Assembly: GCF_023661085.1 (NCBI RefSeq)
Contig: NZ_JAHDJT010000045.1
Location: 1-9,428 of the forward strand
DNA length: 9,428 bases
Direction: 5' to 3'
Source of the DNA: Wolbachia pipientis
GTDB taxonomy: Bacteria > Pseudomonadota > Alphaproteobacteria > Rickettsiales > Anaplasmataceae
Each line of letters starts with the position of its first letter. Positions within the stretch are counted from its first letter, which is position 1. A model generated the notes under the pieces. That model saw nothing but the letters and a program-made list of their open reading frames with translations. It was not told where the DNA came from and ran no database searches. This document shows, piece after piece, positions 4,685 to 9,428 of this stretch. Made by a program: the position numbers and the translations under genes.

Positions 4685-7328
4685 CCGCACCGTGGCAGTG
4701 TTTGTATTTCTTCCCAGAGTTACAAGGGCATTTGTCGTTTCTTGAAACTTTGGGGAAACTATCCTTTTTAGTAGGGTGCAACCTATTACCTATTTCTTGG
4801 TTGTCTGCTAGCTTAAAGTGTGCTAGGCGATGGATGGTAAGCTCCTTCCACTTTTCAAGCATCGACTCAAACATCAAGAAAGCCTCGCGTTTAAATTCAT
4901 TAAGCGGATCTCTTTGTCCCATGGCACGCAAATTTATGCTTTGTCTTAGGCTCTCCAGAATTGAAAGGTGTTCCCTCCATAAATGATCAAGCGTCATGAT
5001 CATCACTTGCCTCACTACCGTATTCCACAAACCTGTGGTTTGCTGACTATTGAAATATCTTTCCTTTTCGGCGAAGAATTCTTGCACTTTATTGTTTATG
5101 TAATCCAAAGCTTCTTGTTTGTTTAAAAACTTCGCTAAGTCTCCTTTATCAAGTGTTATCCCATATCTTATATGGAATTCTTTGGCAATATCTTCGATGT
5201 AATCTTCGTAATAACCATCTTGCACTATGCTTTCTATTACACTCTCATTTACTTCACTATACACTTCAAACAAATCATTGATTTCATTGCCTAAAATATG
5301 ATTTCTCTGCTTAAAAATAACTCTGCGTTGGTTGTTGATTACGTCATCAAACTTAAGCAGAGATTTCCGCACGTCATAGTTTCGAGCTTCAACTTTCTTC
5401 TGCGCTTTCTCAAGTGCCTTATTGATCCATGGATGATGGATAGCTTCGTTGTTCTTTAGCCCCACTCTTTGCAAAAAACTTCTCATTCTATCAGAGCCAA
5501 ATATTCTCATTAAATCATCTTCAAGCGACAAAAAGAACTTAGAGAGTCCAGGATCACCCTGACGACCAGAGCGACCACGTAATTGATCATCTATTCTCCT
5601 GCTTTCATGTCTTTCGGTTCCAACCACACATAAACCTCCAGCTTTTATGGCAATTTCCTTATCTTTTTTTACTCTTTCGACTATTTCTTGGTATTTTTTT
5701 TCTCTTTCATCAGCATTTTTTATCTTATTTAGCTCCACTTTTGCTATCATTTCAGCATTGCCACCAAGCTGAATATCAGTTCCACGTCCTGCCATATTAG
5801 TTGCTATGGTAATACTTCCTGGTACTCCAGCTTGCGCTATTATATACGCTTCTTGTTCGTGATAACGAGCGTTTAGCACTGAGTGCTTAAGAGAATGGCT
5901 TCGCAAAAGCGCAGAAAGTTTTTCAGAGTTTTCGATACTAACCGTGCCAACAAGGACCGGCTGAAGGCGTTTGTGACATTCTTCTATAAACTTCAACACA
6001 GCATTAAATTTTTCTTTTTCTGTGCCATAAATTTCATCATCAATATCTATTCTCTTTACAGGCACATTAGTTGGAATTTTTACTACATTCAGCTTATATA
6101 TATCGCGAAACTCCTCTGCCTCTGTTGCTGCTGTTCCCGTCATACCAGAGAGTTTATTATACATACGAAAGTAGTTCTGAAATGTAACCGATGCCAAAGT
6201 TTGGTTTTCATGCTGAATTTCAAGATTCTCTTTTGCTTCAAGTGCCTGGTGAAGACCATCGGAATATCTCTTGCCCTCCATCATACGTCCAGTAAACTCA
6301 TCGATAATTACTACCTTGCCATCCTTTACTATATAATCTTTATCAGCAGTAAACAGTTTATGTGCACGCAATGCTTGATCTATATAGTGAGTCATTATCA
6401 TGTTGCCAGTATCATAGAGCGAGGAATTTTCAGGAATGAGATTGTATGACCGAAGTAGTTCCTCCACTCGCGAAATGCCATCTTCAGTGAGGAATACTGC
6501 CCTACTTTTTTCGTCTACCTCATAATCAGAATCAACCAATTTAGTTACTATTTTGTTTATGTGCTTATATATCTGATTGTTTTCCTCAACCGTACCGGAA
6601 ATAATAAGCGGAGTCCGCGCTTCATCAATGAGTATGGAGTCTACTTCGTCTACTATCGCGTAATTGAAGCCTCTTTGTACCATATCCTCTTGAGAAAATT
6701 TCATGTTGTCCCGCAGGTAATCAAAGGCAAGCTCGTTGTTTGTTGAATATACGATATCTGCACTATAAGCCTCTTTCCTCTTTTCATCTGTCAAGTTATT
6801 CGTGATAAATGCAACAGAGACCCCGAGAGAATTGTATAATTTGCTCATCCATTCTGTGTCTCGTTTTGCAAGGTAGTCGTTGACAGTTACGACGTGTACG
6901 CCTTTGCCTTCTAAGGAATTTAGATATGCAGCTAAAGTTGCAACGAGTGTCTTTCCCTCACCTGTTTTCATCTCTGATATCATACCACTGTGAAGCACCA
7001 TTCCACCGATCAACTGAACGTCGAAGTGTCTCATACCAAGAAATCTTCGCGATGCTTCGCGCACAACCGCAAATGCAGGTACAAGAAGGTCATTTAGTGT
7101 TTTTCCATTTTTTAATTCTCGTTTGAATTCCTCAGTCTTACCAGCAAGCTCCTCATCGGATAAGCTCTGCATTTCTGGTTCTAGCGCATTTATTTGCTGA
7201 ACAATTCTTCTGAAGGACTTTATTATCTTCTTATTCGTTGACCCAAATATCTTTTTTATAAAAAGAAACGATAATATAAAAATGAAGAATATAAGAATAA
7301 CTGTTAAAACTAACGTAGAATCTGACAT
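4668..7328 (-). CDS. secA: Preprotein translocase ATPase SecA
   Basis: 886-aa SecA, the motor that drives unfolded preproteins through the SecYEG channel by ATP hydrolysis at the inner membrane. Visible motifs: Walker A MKTGEGKT (120-127), Walker B DEVD (227-230), GMTGTA (395-400), [13 protein letters not shown] (512-524) and [13 protein letters not shown] (582-594). The last residues carry the C-terminal metal-binding motif Cys867-x-Cys869-x8-Cys878-His879, which in other SecA proteins binds zinc and contacts SecB. The preprotein cross-linking, helical wing and scaffold regions lie at expected distances. The usual SecA start aligns near residue 23 (IKKIFGSTN). Here 20-odd extra hydrophobic residues precede it, and ATG 7328 is the only ATG, GTG or TTG before that point. 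No clear Shine-Dalgarno is seen. The 3' end overlaps the convergent membrane protein gene by 17 bases. Confidence 0.97.
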   Translation of the reverse strand: MSDSTLVLTVILIFFIFILSFLFIKKIFGSTNKKIIKSFRRIVQQINALEPEMQSLSDEELAGKTEEFKRELKNGKTLNDLLVPAFAVVREASRRFLGMRHFDVQLIGGMVLHSGMISEMKTGEGKTLVATLAAYLNSLEGKGVHVVTVNDYLAKRDTEWMSKLYNSLGVSVAFITNNLTDEKRKEAYSADIVYSTNNELAFDYLRDNMKFSQEDMVQRGFNYAIVDEVDSILIDEARTPLIISGTVEENNQIYKHINKIVTKLVDSDYEVDEKSRAVFLTEDGISRVEELLRSYNLIPENSSLYDTGNMIMTHYIDQALRAHKLFTADKDYIVKDGKVVIIDEFTGRMMEGKRYSDGLHQALEAKENLEIQHENQTLASVTFQNYFRMYNKLSGMTGTAATEAEEFRDIYKLNVVKIPTNVPVKRIDIDDEIYGTEKEKFNAVLKFIEECHKRLQPVLVGTVSIENSEKLSALLRSHSLKHSVLNARYHEQEAYIIAQAGVPGSITIATNMAGRGTDIQLGGNAEMIAKVELNKIKNADEREKKYQEIVERVKKDKEIAIKAGGLCVVGTERHESRRIDDQLRGRSGRQGDPGLSKFFLSLEDDLMRIFGSDRMRSFLQRVGLKNNEAIHHPWINKALEKAQKKVEARNYDVRKSLLKFDDVINNQRRVIFKQRNHILGNEINDLFEVYSEVNESVIESIVQDGYYEDYIEDIAKEFHIRYGITLDKGDLAKFLNKQEALDYINNKVQEFFAEKERYFNSQQTTGLWNTVVRQVMIMTLDHLWREHLSILESLRQSINLRAMGQRDPLNEFKREAFLMFESMLEKWKELTIHRLAHFKLADNQEIGNRLHPTKKDSFPKVSRNDKCPCNSGKKYKHCHGAVTVVN

Positions 7329-7357
7329 AAACTTAAGTAACGTCCATTTAATATGAG

Positions 7358-7386
7358 ATTATATTACTAAATGCAGCCTGCAGCAA
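7358..7386 (-). promoter_or_regulatory. Promoter candidate for secA
   Basis: Read on the minus strand, TTGCTG (7386-7381), a 17-base spacer and a perfect TATAAT (7363-7358) lie 29 bases before the secA ATG. The -10 box and spacing are ideal; the -35 box matches only in TTG. Confidence 0.5.
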
Positions 7387-7429
7387 TTACATATTAGATT
7401 TAGAAAATCTTTGGAAAGTCTTTTTTAAA

Positions 7430-7507
7430 TCAAGAATTAAGAGTTTGTTTAGCAATTCCTATTCTTGAAGGCCCTCTATCAACATGTAAAGACTCTATTG
7501 CATTATT
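7430..7507 (-). other. Short coding-like relic in the secA/NB-ARC intergenic region
   Basis: The minus strand is open for 25 codons between TAA (7508-7510) and TGA (7430-7432). It reads NNAIESLHVDRGPSR followed by IGIAKQTLNS. The balanced residue mix is less lysine/isoleucine-heavy than random AT-rich DNA would give, which suggests the tail of a lost gene. There is no start codon, I cannot name the parent gene, and chance is possible. Confidence 0.25.
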
Positions 7508-7575
7508 TTAGGTGTTTGGTAATCTTTAATTCTAGGTCAAACAAATTTATAGCAGCCTGTATGAGGTAACTAGTT

Positions 7576-9428
7576 ATGCACGGTAATATCTACCAGCTAA
7601 AGGTATTGATGCTATTTTTGCATCGTGGGGTGCTCTATCAGCACTCCTTTCGCTTAGGTACAGAAACAGAAGAGGCAAGAAAGTTCGATGATTTAGTATT
7701 TGAATATACCCAAGGTAGTAAGAAAGTATACCGCTTTCTGCAAGTTAAACACACACAAGATGAAGATAACAAGAGAATTGGAGTAGGGAACTTACTTACA
7801 AAAGATAAAAGTGGTGAGTTTAGATTAGCAAAGTATTTTGTTTCTTACCTAAAGATCAAAAATAATCAAGATTTTGCAGATGGTAACCTGAAAGATTTTA
7901 TCATCTGTACTAATATCAATTTTGATCTGGGTTGCAGCACAGAGCAAAACACAGTGAAGAAGTTGAAGGTAAAAACTTCAGGACCCAACGAGGGAATAGA
8001 AATTTTAGTTGAAGTAATCGACACTAGTGATGTCTTTTTTAAAGACGGTGGCACTAGATATAGGTTCTTTTATACTGGCAATGACATTATTTCAATAATG
8101 CAGCCATTATTTAAGAGCACTGTAGAAGAAGCGATAGAAGAATTAGAAGAGGAGATAAAAAAACTCCAAAACAAGCCAGATCAGAACTCAAAAAGGAAAT
8201 TGGAAAGAAATCAGACGTGGCGACGTGAGTTTGGGCGAATGATGAATGAAGGTAGGTTAGAAGGCAATATAAAAGAATTTTTTGATAAGTTAGTATTTGC
8301 AGTAAATCAGCCTAACGAAATAAAACTAGCGGATATTATCAAAAGTGAGCTGGGTGAGCAATTTAACAATATTGACAGAAAGAATGTTTACGCCCGTTTT
8401 CAAGAAGAAATGCTAGATTGGCTGAAAGAAAAAGGGGGACGTTTTCTTACACATGAGGATGGAAGAGAATTCTTTCGCAAGATGAAAGAAGAAATCTTAG
8501 GAGGCTTTCGATTTGAGGTGAGAAATCCAGTAGGATCGTTTACTGGAAGAATAGAGGAACTGGGAAAACCGGGAGAATCGGGGAAACTGCACACATTAAT
8601 ACAAAAAAATCAAGGTGTAGCCACAGTAATATCGCAACTAGTTTCTATCTGTGGCTTAGGGGGAATAGGTAAGACCGAGTTAGCCAGAAAATATACTGAA
8701 AAACATAGTAAAGATTATGACAACAATATTATATGGATAAATGCTGCAACCTATGAAACCATGGTGGAATCTTTTCTCAGATTAGCTAAAGGTCTTTTAG
8801 GCATTCCTACAGAGGATAGGGATATTGAATCTATTGTAAGAGATGTATACGCTTTTTTTGCAAAGAGAAAAAGTCTCTTTGTTTTTGATAATGCAGAAGA
8901 GTATAGAAGTGAAGGTCAAGATGCTGGTATTAGTCAATTTTTACCGTCCCACTTTTTATCATCTGATGATAATAAACCTAGTGTTCTGATTACCTCTCGT
9001 AATCAAAAATGGGGAGACATAGAACCATTAAAATTGGGTACATTTACTGAAACAGAGTCAATAGACTTCATTAGAAAAGCGCTAGGTATAAAAGATGGAT
9101 CACAAGAAAATGAAATAAAGAATCTAGCAGAGACATTACAGCATTTTCCTTTAGCTCTACAGCAGGCAGTTGCATACATAAAAGAAAGAGATATAGCATT
9201 AAAGAATGTAGGCTTGAGGTTTGAAATCAGTGATTATTTAAAGAGGTATAAAGAGGAAGCAGAAAAATTACTTGATTTTAAGTTTCCTAAAGACAGCGAC
9301 AATAGCTACACCAAAACAACTTTTATAACCTGGAGAATTACTATTGACAAAATCAAAGACAACGCAGAGTATGGCCAAACCATACGCGTCAAGTTAAGGA
9401 AAGAAGATGTGAAAGAGAACAGAATAAT
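7576..9428 (+). CDS. NB-ARC (STAND) ATPase with N-terminal PD-(D/E)xK nuclease-like region, partial
   Basis: 617 residues are visible and the frame is open to the window edge. N-terminal region (about 1-170): GNIYQLKVLMLFL, then Asp38-Asp39 (KFDDLVF) and Gln56-Val-Lys58 (RFLQVKH). This is the D...QxK pattern of PD-(D/E)xK nucleases of the DUF4297/Cap4 kind, suggesting DNA cleavage. Residues 183-200 may form a coiled coil, followed by a helical linker and an SFTGR motif (321-325). The NB-ARC ATPase follows: Walker A GLGGIGKT (360-367), Walker B LFVFDN (434-439), the LITSR sensor (471-475) and the HFPLAL (GxP-type) motif (523-528). STAND proteins oligomerise on ligand binding and switch on an effector domain; here the sensor half (often TPR or similar) is beyond the window. 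ATG 7576 has gaggt (7564-7568) seven bases upstream and is the first start after an in-frame TAA. It diverges from secA. The last 16 residues look unlike the rest (see findings). Confidence 0.8.
   Translation, partial: MHGNIYQLKVLMLFLHRGVLYQHSFRLGTETEEARKFDDLVFEYTQGSKKVYRFLQVKHTQDEDNKRIGVGNLLTKDKSGEFRLAKYFVSYLKIKNNQDFADGNLKDFIICTNINFDLGCSTEQNTVKKLKVKTSGPNEGIEILVEVIDTSDVFFKDGGTRYRFFYTGNDIISIMQPLFKSTVEEAIEELEEEIKKLQNKPDQNSKRKLERNQTWRREFGRMMNEGRLEGNIKEFFDKLVFAVNQPNEIKLADIIKSELGEQFNNIDRKNVYARFQEEMLDWLKEKGGRFLTHEDGREFFRKMKEEILGGFRFEVRNPVGSFTGRIEELGKPGESGKLHTLIQKNQGVATVISQLVSICGLGGIGKTELARKYTEKHSKDYDNNIIWINAATYETMVESFLRLAKGLLGIPTEDRDIESIVRDVYAFFAKRKSLFVFDNAEEYRSEGQDAGISQFLPSHFLSSDDNKPSVLITSRNQKWGDIEPLKLGTFTETESIDFIRKALGIKDGSQENEIKNLAETLQHFPLALQQAVAYIKERDIALKNVGLRFEISDYLKRYKEEAEKLLDFKFPKDSDNSYTKTTFITWRITIDKIKDNAEYGQTIRVKLRKEDVKENRI
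8560..8586 (+). repeat. Three degenerate 9-bp tandem units inside the NB-ARC gene
   Basis: ctgggaaaa, ccgggagaa and tcggggaaa follow one another in frame and encode LGK-PGE-SGK (residues 329-337), between the FTGR motif and the ATPase core. The patch is more GC-rich than its surroundings. It probably arose by slippage in a flexible linker. Confidence 0.5.

Noticed and set aside
5883..6449. 188-codon open frame on the + strand inside secA
   Set aside because: Antisense to a highly conserved part of secA; rich in Phe, Cys, Ile and Tyr as expected of an antisense shadow, with no ribosome site.
1..9428. CRISPR array, tRNA or rRNA genes
   Set aside because: No regularly spaced direct repeats and no cloverleaf-like or rRNA-like sequence was found by eye on either strand; a tRNAscan or Infernal run would be decisive.

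Overview
The window looks like a piece of a Wolbachia chromosome (Anaplasmataceae, Rickettsiales). It is AT-rich with loosely packed genes. A few core proteobacterial genes (a BamE-type lipoprotein, the class I ribonucleotide reductase small subunit, SecA) are interleaved with accessory genes typical of this endosymbiont: an ankyrin-repeat protein with a C-terminal membrane anchor, a small multi-membrane-segment protein, and a large NB-ARC (STAND) ATPase. The assignment rests on gene content and sequence style, not on a database match; the strain or supergroup cannot be named from here.

Layout. 1-263: no confident gene, with a promoter-like site just before the first gene. 264-755 (+): unrecognised 163-aa protein with an acidic, aromatic tail and three 15-residue repeats. 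756-1063: non-coding, with a 10-bp inverted repeat, repeat-like sequence and a perfect 24-bp palindrome. 1064-1402 (-): BamE/SmpA-like lipoprotein. 1403-1535: divergent promoter region with two outward-facing promoters. 1536-2531 (+): nrdB. 2609-3850 (+): an ankyrin gene with a good promoter and Shine-Dalgarno but an in-frame UGA at codon 54, which splits it into a 53-codon leader ORF and the ankyrin/membrane body. 3859-3911 (-): a decayed second copy of the secA 3' end. 4097-4684 (+): a membrane protein whose 3' end overlaps the 3' end of the real secA. 4668-7328 (-): full-length secA with an unusual hydrophobic N-terminus. 7576-9428 (+, runs off the window): a protein with an N-terminal PD-(D/E)xK-like (DUF4297/Cap4-like) region followed by an NB-ARC ATPase.

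How the parts relate. The housekeeping genes act independently: BamE in outer-membrane protein assembly, NrdB in dNTP synthesis, SecA in Sec export. The interval from nrdB to secA appears to be an accessory-gene insertion zone. The secA tail relic beside the ankyrin gene suggests that the membrane-protein gene, together with a second secA 3' end, was added between an ankyrin gene and secA that once converged directly. The most interesting gene is the last. A nuclease-like effector region joined to a STAND ATPase is the architecture of bacterial NLR-like (Avs/bNACHT-type) defence proteins, and related modules have been discussed in symbiont host-manipulation factors. Which role applies here cannot be decided because the C-terminal sensor half lies outside the window.
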